A stretch of DNA of 57,956 bases from Oscillospiraceae bacterium (GTDB taxonomy: Bacteria; Bacillota; Clostridia; Oscillospirales; Oscillospiraceae). This document shows positions 46,054-54,632 of the stretch, piece after piece. The stretch covers positions 1 through 57,956 of the forward strand of contig JAAWBF010000019.1 in the NCBI GenBank assembly GCA_022792555.1. The letters are read 5' to 3'. The notes under the pieces are model-generated. The model had not been told where the DNA came from. It saw only the letters and a program-made list of their open reading frames with translations, and made no database searches. How positions within the stretch are numbered: position 1 is the first letter of the stretch; every line of letters begins with the position of its first letter. Made by a program: the position numbers and the translations under genes.

Positions 46054-47433
46054 ATGGATTTTTACAGTATTATCAAAGCTGCAAGCGACTTTCTGTGGGA
46101 TTATATCCTCTTAATCCTGCTGTGTGGCAGTGGTATTTGGTTTTCCATCCGCACAGGGTTTATCCAGGTCCGTAATTTTGGCAAGGGTATGAAGCAGGTC
46201 TTCGGCAACCTCAGTCTCAAGGGAGAGACGGCGGGAGCGGATGGTATGAGCTCCTTTCAGGCCCTTACCACCGCTATTGCAGCCCAGGTGGGAACAGGGA
46301 ACATCGCCGGATGTGCAACTGCCATTGCCTCCGGTGGTCCTGGCGCTATCTTTTGGATGTGGGTGTCCGCCTTTTTTGGTATGTCCACCATGTTTGGTGA
46401 GGCGGTGCTCGCCCAAAAATATAAGACTACAATTGACGGAGAGGTGACAGGCGGCCCAATTTACTATATTCGGGCGGCATTTCAGGGCGGCTTCGGCAAA
46501 TTTTTAGCCGGGTTCTTCTCGGTAGCTATTATTCTGGCCCTGGGCTTTATGGGCAACATGGTACAGTCCAACTCGATAGGAACAGCCTTTAAAACTGCGT
46601 TTGGAGTCAGCCCAGTTATTATCGGTGTGATTGTGGCGTTGCTGGCGGGCTTTGTCTTCATGGGGGGTGTACAGCGGATCGCCTCGGTGACGGAGAAGCT
46701 GGTGCCTCTGATGGCGGCGTTCTATATTCTAGGCTGTATCGCCGTATTGGTCATCAACCATAACACCGTATTGCTCGCCCTCCAGCAGATCTTTGTGATG
46801 GCGTTTCAGCCCCAGGCCATGGCTGGCGGTGTAGTGGGTGTCACGGTCAAAGAGGCTATGCGTTTTGGCGTGGCCAGAGGGTTGTTCTCCAATGAGGCAG
46901 GTATGGGCTCTACCCCCCATGCCCACGCCATCGCCAAGGTGAATAAGCCAGAGGAGCAGGGAAATGTGGCCATGGTGGGTGTGTTTATTGATACCTTCGT
47001 GGTGCTGACTCTGAATGCACTGGTGATCATCTCCTCTGGTGTAGTGGGAACCATTGACCCCGCTACTGGTGAGGCTAGGACTGGCGTTGTTATGGCGCAG
47101 TATGCCTTTGAAAAAGCATTTGGCGGCTTTGGCAGCATCTTTGTGGCTGTCTGTCTGCTCTTCTTTGCGTTTTCTACCATCGTTGGGTGGTACTTCTTCG
47201 GTGAGAGTAACATCAAGGCCCTATTTGGCAAGCGGGCAGTCAAGATCTATGCCGCCTTGGTCGTGGTTTTTGTGGCCCTTGGCTCTGCACTGAAGGTAGA
47301 TATTGTGTGGTTGATGGCTGACTTCTTCAATGGCCTGATGGTATTACCAAACCTAATCGCCCTTTTGGCCCTGACGGGAACGATTGTGAAGATCTCCAGG
47401 GGGCAGGATGGGCTAGAACGACTGAGGAAATAA
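46054..47433 (+). CDS. Sodium:alanine/glycine symporter (AGCS family)
   Basis: SIRTGFIQVRNFG; SSFQALTTAIAAQVGTGNIAGCATAIASGGPGAIFWMWVSAFFGMSTMFGEAVLAQKY; LFSNEAGMGSTPHAHA. Confidence 0.95.
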   Translation: MDFYSIIKAASDFLWDYILLILLCGSGIWFSIRTGFIQVRNFGKGMKQVFGNLSLKGETAGADGMSSFQALTTAIAAQVGTGNIAGCATAIASGGPGAIFWMWVSAFFGMSTMFGEAVLAQKYKTTIDGEVTGGPIYYIRAAFQGGFGKFLAGFFSVAIILALGFMGNMVQSNSIGTAFKTAFGVSPVIIGVIVALLAGFVFMGGVQRIASVTEKLVPLMAAFYILGCIAVLVINHNTVLLALQQIFVMAFQPQAMAGGVVGVTVKEAMRFGVARGLFSNEAGMGSTPHAHAIAKVNKPEEQGNVAMVGVFIDTFVVLTLNALVIISSGVVGTIDPATGEARTGVVMAQYAFEKAFGGFGSIFVAVCLLFFAFSTIVGWYFFGESNIKALFGKRAVKIYAALVVVFVALGSALKVDIVWLMADFFNGLMVLPNLIALLALTGTIVKISRGQDGLERLRK

Positions 47434-47448
47434 AAGGAAACTATTTAA

Positions 47449-47478
47449 GGCTCCCTCTCTTTTTCAGGAGAGGGAGCC
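47449..47478 (+). terminator. Rho-independent terminator of the AGCS gene
   Basis: GGCTCCCTCTC-TTTTTCAG-GAGAGGGAGCC then CTTTTTT. Confidence 0.85.
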
Positions 47479-47507
47479 CGCTTTTTTATGATGGAGACAG
47501 TAGGCCT

Positions 47508-47534
47508 GTTTCCCCGCCCGCAGGGCGGGGAAAC
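47508..47534 (-). terminator. Stem-loop GTTTCCCCGCC-CGCAG-GGCGGGGAAAC
   Basis: Perfect 11-bp stem just 3' of the minus-strand regulator gene. Confidence 0.6.
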
Positions 47535-47538
47535 ATTG

Positions 47539-48303
47539 CTAAAGCCAGCGATAGGTATGGACAATCCCTAAAATGATGCCGTGACAGATGAGACGGCTGG
47601 ATTCCCGAACCTGGATAGGCTGAACGCCTACATTAATGGAGACCAGCTTTGTCACTCCGCGCTTATGGTAGAACCTGCGCAGAATAATCTCTGATCCAAT
47701 TTGAAACAGGCCCAGTTGATCATGGCTTGCAATTCCGGTCTGCACAGCTAAAATATCTCCAGCGTGGAAGGTGGGGGAAAGCGTGTCCAAGGGGAGCTTT
47801 ATTGTAAAGTCGGCGTTGTGGATCAGGGAATCGTTGGCTGCCCAAAGATATTTCATCTGTAGCGAGGTGGTTGAAGCACCATGGGTACCAAATACAGTTG
47901 GGATATAGCAGGGGAGAAGTCGTTCTTTCGGGTTGTTTTGTGATGTGGTATGACAGCGCCACAGGGTTTGGAGCAGATGCTGGATCATCCGTTGTTCCTG
48001 TGAGAAGAGCTGACGGAACTTGAGGATCAGCTCCATCTCCTGGTTGGTGAAAAAATGGACGCCGGGGACTTGGGCATAGGCCATCAGATCACAGTGGATG
48101 GGGATGCTATCGTCCATCAGATAGCAGACAGGGACACGAAAGGTTCTGCTGATTGCATAGATAGGACGCATGGCCGGATTTCGGGTTTGTCCAGTGAGAA
48201 TTTTGTTCAGTGTGCTGAGTGGAACGCCGGAGAGAAGGGAGAGCTTTTCCGTGGTCATCCGATCCCGCTTCTTCAAATAGGTGAGCTTTTCTACCATTGA
48301 CAT
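47539..48303 (-). CDS. XRE-type HTH regulator with LexA/S24-like C-terminal domain
   Basis: LSLLSGVPLSTLNKILTGQTRNPAMRPIYAISRTFRVPVCYLMDD; FHAGDILAVQTGIASHDQLGLFQIGSEIILRRFY. Confidence 0.8.
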   Translation of the reverse strand: MSMVEKLTYLKKRDRMTTEKLSLLSGVPLSTLNKILTGQTRNPAMRPIYAISRTFRVPVCYLMDDSIPIHCDLMAYAQVPGVHFFTNQEMELILKFRQLFSQEQRMIQHLLQTLWRCHTTSQNNPKERLLPCYIPTVFGTHGASTTSLQMKYLWAANDSLIHNADFTIKLPLDTLSPTFHAGDILAVQTGIASHDQLGLFQIGSEIILRRFYHKRGVTKLVSINVGVQPIQVRESSRLICHGIILGIVHTYRWL

Positions 48304-48340
48304 TGTCTGCGCTCCTCTCTTGCCAACCGGCAGATAGGGG

Positions 48341-48356
48341 TTTCCAAATGTGGAAA
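48341..48356. promoter_or_regulatory. Candidate operator palindrome TTTCCAAATGTGGAAA
   Basis: 6-bp inverted repeat, 4-bp spacer, 38 bp upstream of the regulator start codon in the divergent intergenic region. Confidence 0.4.
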
Positions 48357-48394
48357 GATCCTTCCGGTTGATTGGTCCAATTGCCTAAAAGGAA

Positions 48395-48423
48395 TTGACA
48401 AAACCATAGAAATACTTTATATA
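48395..48423 (+). promoter_or_regulatory. Near-consensus sigma-A promoter
   Basis: TTGACA - 17 bp - TATATA. Confidence 0.65.
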
Positions 48424-48659
48424 GTGAATAGAGCTGGAGCAAAACACAAGATATGGGGAAGAAGAGGAAGCACGGTGGAACAAATTTTGTAATGTCTTTC
48501 ATGGTATCATGAGAAAGGAGTCGAAACAGCGTCTTTTTTGTCGAATGGCGGAAAACTTGGTATATCACGGTTTCACAGGAGTGCACCTGTTCCATTGTGT
48601 ACAGGGTGACAGGGAGCAATAGAAAAACGGAATCGTATGAAAAGGGAGAGAGCGAAAGC

Positions 48660-48872
48660 ATGAATGTATGCAGCGCGAACTATCACGTCTTCTTGGAAGG
48701 AGACAAAACACCGCCTATGTATGGCATTGAGAGCGGAGACGGCATCCGGGCCTGCCGGATTTCGACCGACTTTTTAGAGGTCAGCCGTCTGGCAGAATGG
48801 TATGGGAGAGCTGGCCTGTCCTCCGTTCATCTGTGTGACGCAGTCGAGGACTATTGCCGTGGTCAGAGCTGA
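48660..48872 (+). CDS. Small protein, DUF6514-like
   Basis: 70 aa MNVCSANYHVFLEGDKTPPMYGIESGDGIRACRISTDFLEVSRLAEWYGRAGLSSVHLCDAVEDYC; RBS GGGAGAGAGCG. Confidence 0.55.
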   Translation: MNVCSANYHVFLEGDKTPPMYGIESGDGIRACRISTDFLEVSRLAEWYGRAGLSSVHLCDAVEDYCRGQS

Positions 48873-49021
48873 CAGATAACCACAGGAGTAACGTCAAGCA
48901 CTCTATCTATGGCGGCCGCCGTAAAACGAAGGGAGACAATTGGTTACACTACATCTTTCTTTCGGATACATCTACATCCCCCAAACTATCTATAGTTTTG
49001 CGCAGAGTCTATACCACGATG

Positions 49022-49050
49022 AAAAACGGACGCCGTTTGCGTCCGTTTTT
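49022..49050 (+). terminator. Rho-independent terminator
   Basis: AAAAACGGACGC-CGTTT-GCGTCCGTTTTT. Confidence 0.85.
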
Positions 49051-49179
49051 CGCTGTTTTGGAGCAAATTAGGGGTTGCCAGAAGGAGCGCTACGGTTTAA
49101 AATAAAACATTGTCTCGACTAATTTCACGCGCCCTTTTTGCTGGAAGGAAGAGAACTCGGAATACACGGGGGATGGGGT

Positions 49180-51015
49180 ATGAATCGTTCATTAGAGCAT
49201 ATTCTCCCGCGGGTGCAAAAGCCGGCCCGCTACACCGGAGGAGAATACAACGCAGTGGTTAAGGATCGTACAGCTGTAGATACCAGAGTGGCCCTTTGCT
49301 TTCCTGATACCTATGAGATTGGCATGTCCAATTTGGGGGTACGGATTCTCTATGGGGTCATGAATGCGCTGGAAGGGGTTTGGTGTGAGCGGGTCTTTGC
49401 CCCCTGGGGCGATATGGAGCAGGAGATGCGTCAGGGCGGTATCCCGCTCTATGGACTGGAGAGCGGAGATGCCATCTCTGACTTTGACATCATCGGGTTT
49501 TCTCTGGGATATGAGCTGGCCTATACCAATGTACTAAATATGCTGGATCTGGCTGGTCTCCCTTTGCGCAGTGAAGAGCGAGAGAGTCTCTCCCCGCTGA
49601 TCATCGCCGGTGGAACCTGTGTCTACAACGGGGAGCCGCTGGCCCCCTTCATCGACATCTTCTCTTTGGGGGAGGGAGAGGATGTTACCGTAGAGCTGAT
49701 TGAGCTCTATCGAAAGGCAAGAGAGGAGTGCTGGAGCAAGCAGGAGCTGTTGCTGGCTGCTGCACAGATCCCAGGTCTCTATGTCCCCTCGCTCTATCAG
49801 GTGGATTACCACGATGATGGCACCATTGCGACAATCATACCCCAGGCAGGAGTCCCTAAGGTGGTGACAAAGCGGATTGTCCAGGATTTAAACAAGTCTT
49901 ATTTCCCGGTCAATCCCATTGTGCCCTCCACGGAGATCGTCCATGACCGGGTGATGCTGGAGGTCTTCCGGGGCTGTATCCGGGGGTGCCGGTTTTGCCA
50001 GGCGGGGTATGCCTACCGGCCTGTTCGGGCCAAGGACCCGGCGCTGCTGGTCCGGCAGGGGATCGACGCCTGTCGGAACTCAGGCTATCAAGAGATGACC
50101 TTGGCCTCCCTGTCCACCAGTGACTACCGGCCCTTAGTGGACTTATGTGACGGTCTGCTGGCCTACTGTGAGCCAAACGGGATCTCCCTGTCTCTGCCCT
50201 CCCTGCGGGCCGACAACTTCTCTATGAACCTCATGGAGCGGCTTCAGCATGTGCGTAAGAGTGGCCTTACGTTTGCCCCAGAGGCTGGGACTCAGCGTCT
50301 CCGAGACGCGATCAACAAAAACGTCACGGAAGAAGATCTGATGCAATCCTGTAGGACCGCCTTTTCGGGCGGCTGGAGTGCGGTAAAGCTCTATTTTATG
50401 TTGGGACTGCCCACAGAGACCGACGAGGACGTCTTAGGGATCGCCGATTTGGCCGACAAGGTCTACCATGTGTGGCGGGAATCCACTCCCAATCCTAAGC
50501 GGGGAGTGCGAATTACAGTGTCCACCTCCTGCTTTATTCCAAAGCCCCACACTGCCTTTCAATGGGAGGGGCAGGTGAGTATGGAGGAGTACCGGCGGCG
50601 GGTGACCCTGCTGCGGAACAATATGCGGGGCCGGTCCATCAGCTACCGCTGGCACGACCCGGAGACCAGTTATCTAGAGGCAGTATTCGCCCGTGGAGAC
50701 CGGCGGCTGGCCGACGTGCTGGAGCAGGCTTGGCGCAATGGTGCCAAATTCGATACATGGAGCGAGTATTTCTCCTACCAGCGCTGGATGGATACCTTTG
50801 CAGCCTGCGGTCTGGACCCAGACTTCTACGCCGCACGGGTGCGGCCCCGTGAGGAGCTGTTGCCGTGGAGTGTTACTTCCACGGGGATACACACCAATTT
50901 TTTCTGGCGGGAACGGGAACGGGCCTATGAGGCTGTCATCACCCCTGACTGCCGGAAGCAGTGTACCGGCTGCGGCGCCGATCAGCTCTATCCAGGAGGG
51001 AACTGTGATGAATAG
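49180..51015 (+). CDS. TIGR03960-type B12-binding/radical SAM protein
   Basis: MLEVFRGCIRGCRFCQAGYAYRPVRAKDP; GLTFAPEAGTQRLRDAINKNVTEEDL; AFQWEGQ. Confidence 0.92.
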   Translation: MNRSLEHILPRVQKPARYTGGEYNAVVKDRTAVDTRVALCFPDTYEIGMSNLGVRILYGVMNALEGVWCERVFAPWGDMEQEMRQGGIPLYGLESGDAISDFDIIGFSLGYELAYTNVLNMLDLAGLPLRSEERESLSPLIIAGGTCVYNGEPLAPFIDIFSLGEGEDVTVELIELYRKAREECWSKQELLLAAAQIPGLYVPSLYQVDYHDDGTIATIIPQAGVPKVVTKRIVQDLNKSYFPVNPIVPSTEIVHDRVMLEVFRGCIRGCRFCQAGYAYRPVRAKDPALLVRQGIDACRNSGYQEMTLASLSTSDYRPLVDLCDGLLAYCEPNGISLSLPSLRADNFSMNLMERLQHVRKSGLTFAPEAGTQRLRDAINKNVTEEDLMQSCRTAFSGGWSAVKLYFMLGLPTETDEDVLGIADLADKVYHVWRESTPNPKRGVRITVSTSCFIPKPHTAFQWEGQVSMEEYRRRVTLLRNNMRGRSISYRWHDPETSYLEAVFARGDRRLADVLEQAWRNGAKFDTWSEYFSYQRWMDTFAACGLDPDFYAARVRPREELLPWSVTSTGIHTNFFWRERERAYEAVITPDCRKQCTGCGADQLYPGGNCDE

Positions 51016-51670
51016 ACTGGCGTTTTGTAAGGCCGATACCGCCAAATATATCTCCCATCTGGACCTTATGCGGACCTTTCAGCGGGCTTTTCAGCGGGCG
51101 GGCATCGCCATCAAGCACACCGAGGGGTTCAACCCACATGCCTTTGTCTCTCTGCCTCTCCCGCTTCCGGTGGGTTTCTCCAGCGGATGTGAAGTACTGG
51201 AATGTGAGATTGTAGACGGCACCGCTCTGGAGACCGTCCCGGCACGGATGAACCGGGTTTTGCCCGATGGTATTGTGATACAGCGATGCTATGAGGGGGA
51301 CAGGCCGATAAAGACGTTGAGTTATGTCAATTATATTGTTATGATGGACTACGAGACTGGTGCTCCCTATGGGGTGGAATCGAAAATACAGGATCTGCTC
51401 TCTCAAAAGGAGCTTATCGTCTCCAAGCGTTCTAAAAAAGCAAAGAGCGGCCAGGTAGAAGTGGATCTCATCCCGCTCATCGCCAAGGCCGCCGTAGAAG
51501 AGCGCCGGGATGCTATTGTGTTGGATCTCACCCTCAAGGCCCAAAATCCAGGGCTGAATCCTACCCTGCTAATGAGTGCAATCTGCCAGGCATACCCAGA
51601 GGAACAGCCCGACTTTATCAGCTACCATCGCCGCAGTTTTTTCGATACGGCATTCCAACGTTGGGAGTAG
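51008..51670 (+). CDS. TIGR03936-type DUF2344 protein
   Basis: NRLAFCKADTAKYISHLDLMRTFQRAFQRAGIAIKHTEGFNPHAFVSLPLPLPVGFSSGCE; overlaps the preceding gene. Confidence 0.9.
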   Translation: MNRLAFCKADTAKYISHLDLMRTFQRAFQRAGIAIKHTEGFNPHAFVSLPLPLPVGFSSGCEVLECEIVDGTALETVPARMNRVLPDGIVIQRCYEGDRPIKTLSYVNYIVMMDYETGAPYGVESKIQDLLSQKELIVSKRSKKAKSGQVEVDLIPLIAKAAVEERRDAIVLDLTLKAQNPGLNPTLLMSAICQAYPEEQPDFISYHRRSFFDTAFQRWE

Positions 51671-51694
51671 AGCCCAGTTTCAAACAGCCGCTGA
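51668..51694. repeat. Degenerate TAGAGTC-family palindrome on a stop codon
   Basis: TAGAGCCCAGTTTCAAACAGCCGCTGA; TAG is the stop of the DUF2344 gene. Confidence 0.45.
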
Positions 51695-52165
51695 GAACCC
51701 TTGAATTACGCCACAGGCAATGCGGTTTCCGCTATTCCCAGCGGGCTGACTGTGGTAATCGTCAGGGGAACCGTGGATTAGAACAGAGTGGCCTAGGACC
51801 TGTTCGGGCCGGAACCGGCCTGTATAGACAATGGTATAAGCACATCCGCTGCTGGAGAGCAGAACAGGGAGATCGCCGGCGTGCTCTGGATGAATTGTGT
51901 TGGTGGGGTTGTAATGCCCTCCGGCACAGTGAAAGGGGAGATCCCCACCCGTACAGCAGTCGCCGGTTTCATGGATATGTAGGGCGAAGAAGCCGTCATG
52001 GGGCAGCCCCACGACTCGGACGGCCAGCAGAGAGCCTGCTTGGTAGGGATAAAACAGCAACTCTCCCCGTAGCTCTGGGTGCGCATCATCTCCCTGGAGC
52101 AGGGCGAAGGCGGTGGGATGGTTTTCTAACAAAACTTGGGGCAGAGGGCTGGGTAGTTCTGACAT
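51680..52165 (-). CDS. Cu/Zn superoxide dismutase-family protein, no signal peptide
   Basis: FALHIHETGDC...AGGHYNPTNTIHPEHAGDLP...VLIHGSPDDYHSQPAGNSGNRIACGVI. Confidence 0.9.
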   Translation of the reverse strand: MSELPSPLPQVLLENHPTAFALLQGDDAHPELRGELLFYPYQAGSLLAVRVVGLPHDGFFALHIHETGDCCTGGDLPFHCAGGHYNPTNTIHPEHAGDLPVLLSSSGCAYTIVYTGRFRPEQVLGHSVLIHGSPDDYHSQPAGNSGNRIACGVIQGFSAAV

Positions 52166-52218
52166 AGAAATCAACTCCAATCCCTCTAGTCTATGGAAAT
52201 ACACAGGAGGAGGTTCCA

Positions 52219-53043
52219 ATGAAAAAGACGGCTTTTATTGGGAGCGGGACGATGGGGGGCGCACTGATTCAGGCAGCCTGCCAGGTTTTATCCCCCCAAG
52301 ATATCATTATCACCAATCGGAGCAGGGCAAAGGCGGACGCCTTGGCGGCGGCACTGGGCTGTACCGCAGAGGCGGATAACCGCTCTGCCGTCCTTCAAGC
52401 GGAGTGCTGCTTTCTGTGTGTCAAACCGCAGGTACTGCCCCAAGTAGCGGCAGAGCTGGCCGACAGCCTGCGGGGTAAGCTGGTGGTATCCATCGCTGCC
52501 GGGGTGACGATCCAGACCATTCGACAGTGTCTCGGCGGGGCGGCCCAGGAAACGGTGATTCTTCGGCTGATGCCCAATACCCCAGTACTTTTAGGGAAGG
52601 GAATGCTGGCACTCTCCGGCGACGGGATGGCAGAGGAGACCCATTTTGCTCTGGTAGAGGAGCTCCTCCAAAAGGCTGGGCGGATTGAGCGCATCACAGA
52701 GGGACAGATGGATGCCTTTTCCGCTGTGGCTGGCTGCGGCCCGGCCTTTGCCTATCAGTTGATTGAGGCCCTGGCCGACGGCGGCGTCATGGCTGGACTG
52801 CCGCGAGGACAAGCCCAGTCCTATGCGGCCCAGATGATGCTGGGTGCTGCCACAATGGTTTTGGAGACCGGAAAGCACCCTGGACAGCTCAAAGACGAGG
52901 TGTGCTCACCGGGCGGCTCTACCATTGCTGGTGTGGCCGCCTTGGAGGAGAGGGGATTCCGCGCCGCCGGTATTTCTGCCGTGATGGCGGCTTATCAGAA
53001 AAATATCGCATTGGGAGCATGCACTGCCTCGCCTAAATCATAA
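52219..53043 (+). CDS. proC: Pyrroline-5-carboxylate reductase
   Basis: AFIGSGTMGGALIQA; VSIAAGVTIQTI; RLMPNTPVLLGKGM; AVAGCGPAFAYQLIEALADGGVMAGLPR; SPGGSTIAGVAALE. Confidence 0.95.
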   Translation: MKKTAFIGSGTMGGALIQAACQVLSPQDIIITNRSRAKADALAAALGCTAEADNRSAVLQAECCFLCVKPQVLPQVAAELADSLRGKLVVSIAAGVTIQTIRQCLGGAAQETVILRLMPNTPVLLGKGMLALSGDGMAEETHFALVEELLQKAGRIERITEGQMDAFSAVAGCGPAFAYQLIEALADGGVMAGLPRGQAQSYAAQMMLGAATMVLETGKHPGQLKDEVCSPGGSTIAGVAALEERGFRAAGISAVMAAYQKNIALGACTASPKS

Positions 53044-53085
53044 AGTACACCGAAAAGATGGCAGATATAAAAGGGGACCAGATAC

Positions 53086-53118
53086 AAAAAAACCACCGGT
53101 GACATCCGGTGGTTTTTT
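53086..53118. terminator. Bidirectional terminator between proC and rpmB
   Basis: AAAAAACCACCGG-TGACAT-CCGGTGGTTTTTT. Confidence 0.85.
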
Positions 53119-53132
53119 GCGGCAATTTTAAA

Positions 53133-53321
53133 TTACACAGCGCGGGTAACTTTACCCGAACGGAGGCATCTGGTACACACATAGACATGCTTGGGTGTAC
53201 CGTTGACAATCGCCTTGACGCGCTTTACATTGGGCTTCCAAGTCCGGTTAGAGCGGCGGTGGGAGTGGGAGACCTGGATTCCAAATGTAACGCCCTTGTC
53301 ACAAAACTCGCATTTGGCCAT
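53133..53321 (-). CDS. rpmB: 50S ribosomal protein L28
   Basis: MAKCEFCDKGVTFGIQVSHSHRRSNRTWKPNVKRV...VYVCTRCLRSGKV. Confidence 0.95.
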   Translation of the reverse strand: MAKCEFCDKGVTFGIQVSHSHRRSNRTWKPNVKRVKAIVNGTPKHVYVCTRCLRSGKVTRAV

Positions 53322-53630
53322 TCGCTTGAACCTCCTCGCTTGACAAATATCACGCTTTTTACCGTCAACAAGGATCTCCGTTCTCACCCTGCGGGTGGGA
53401 TCATACAGATCCTTCCGCTTTGTTGACTACAAAGCATCGTATGATATGATAGCAGAAACGGAAGAAAAAAGCAAGTAGGAATTTTTCGACTTTTTGAAAA
53501 TCGAGTACACAGATGATGGGTTTTGAATGATCCTTGCAATGAGAAGGGAGGTAGTGTTATACTAAACAGACAATGATTGCTTTTTTGTTCCCAAATGGGA
53601 TGCTCAAGATAAAAAGGGAGGGCGCACAAT

Positions 53631-54590
53631 ATGGAGAGCTTATATAGTGTCAAGCTGGGAAAGTTGGTGGAGGAGTTTCGTCTGGAAGTCCTGCGCAGTG
53701 CTGAGGGATTTGAGGAGACCCCCATCTGTACCGAAGACGTCAACCGTCCCGGCTTACAGATTGTCGGATTTTTTGACTATTTTGATCCCAATCGTATTCA
53801 GGTGATAGGCCGGGTGGAGACCACTTATCTGGAAAAGCTCACGGTAGCGGAGCGCCGGACCAGCTTTGAAAAGCTGATGTCCTATGACATCCCAGCCCTA
53901 CTGATCTCACGTGGACTGGATCCATATCCAGAGTGTATGGAGATGGCGGAGAAGTACAACCGCACGGTCCTGCGCAGCAAAGAGACCACTTCGACCCTGA
54001 TGGCCTCTATTATTGAGGCGATGCGGGTCTATCTGGCTCCGCGGATCACCCGCCACGGGGTTTTGGTGGAGGTCTACGGCGAGGGTGTGTTGCTATTAGG
54101 AGAATCCGGCGTAGGGAAGAGCGAGACCGCCATTGAGCTAGTCAAGCGCGGCCACCGGCTGATTGCAGACGATGCGGTGGAGATCAAGCGCCTGTCCGCC
54201 AAGCGGCTGGTGGGGAGTGCCCCCGAACTCATCCGCCATTACATCGAGCTGCGGGGGATCGGCGTAGTGGATGTCCGGCGCATTTTTGGTATGAGTGCGG
54301 TCAAGGAAGAGAGCGAAATTGACATGGTGATCAATCTGGAGCTGTGGAAGGATGGCGCCATGTACGATCGGCTGGGACTGGAAAACTTATACACCTCCAT
54401 TTTGGATGTTCAAGTTCCCTCTGTTACGGTACCGGTAAAGCCGGGGCGGAATCTAGCGGTTATCATTGAGGTGGCGGCTATGAACAACCGCCATAAGAAG
54501 ATGGGGTATAATGCGGCGATGGAATTTACCAAACAAATCAACGAGCACTTTGACCAGGCTATGAGTGCCCAGAATAGGGACCATCGATGA
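53631..54590 (+). CDS. hprK: HPr kinase/phosphorylase
   Basis: GEGVLLLGESGVGKSETAIELVKRGHRLIADDAVEI; ELRGIGVVDVRRIFGMSAV. Confidence 0.96.
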   Translation: MESLYSVKLGKLVEEFRLEVLRSAEGFEETPICTEDVNRPGLQIVGFFDYFDPNRIQVIGRVETTYLEKLTVAERRTSFEKLMSYDIPALLISRGLDPYPECMEMAEKYNRTVLRSKETTSTLMASIIEAMRVYLAPRITRHGVLVEVYGEGVLLLGESGVGKSETAIELVKRGHRLIADDAVEIKRLSAKRLVGSAPELIRHYIELRGIGVVDVRRIFGMSAVKEESEIDMVINLELWKDGAMYDRLGLENLYTSILDVQVPSVTVPVKPGRNLAVIIEVAAMNNRHKKMGYNAAMEFTKQINEHFDQAMSAQNRDHR

Positions 54591-54632
54591 GCCGCAGACA
54601 GCATCAAAGGATCGACGCGGGGTGAGTACCGG

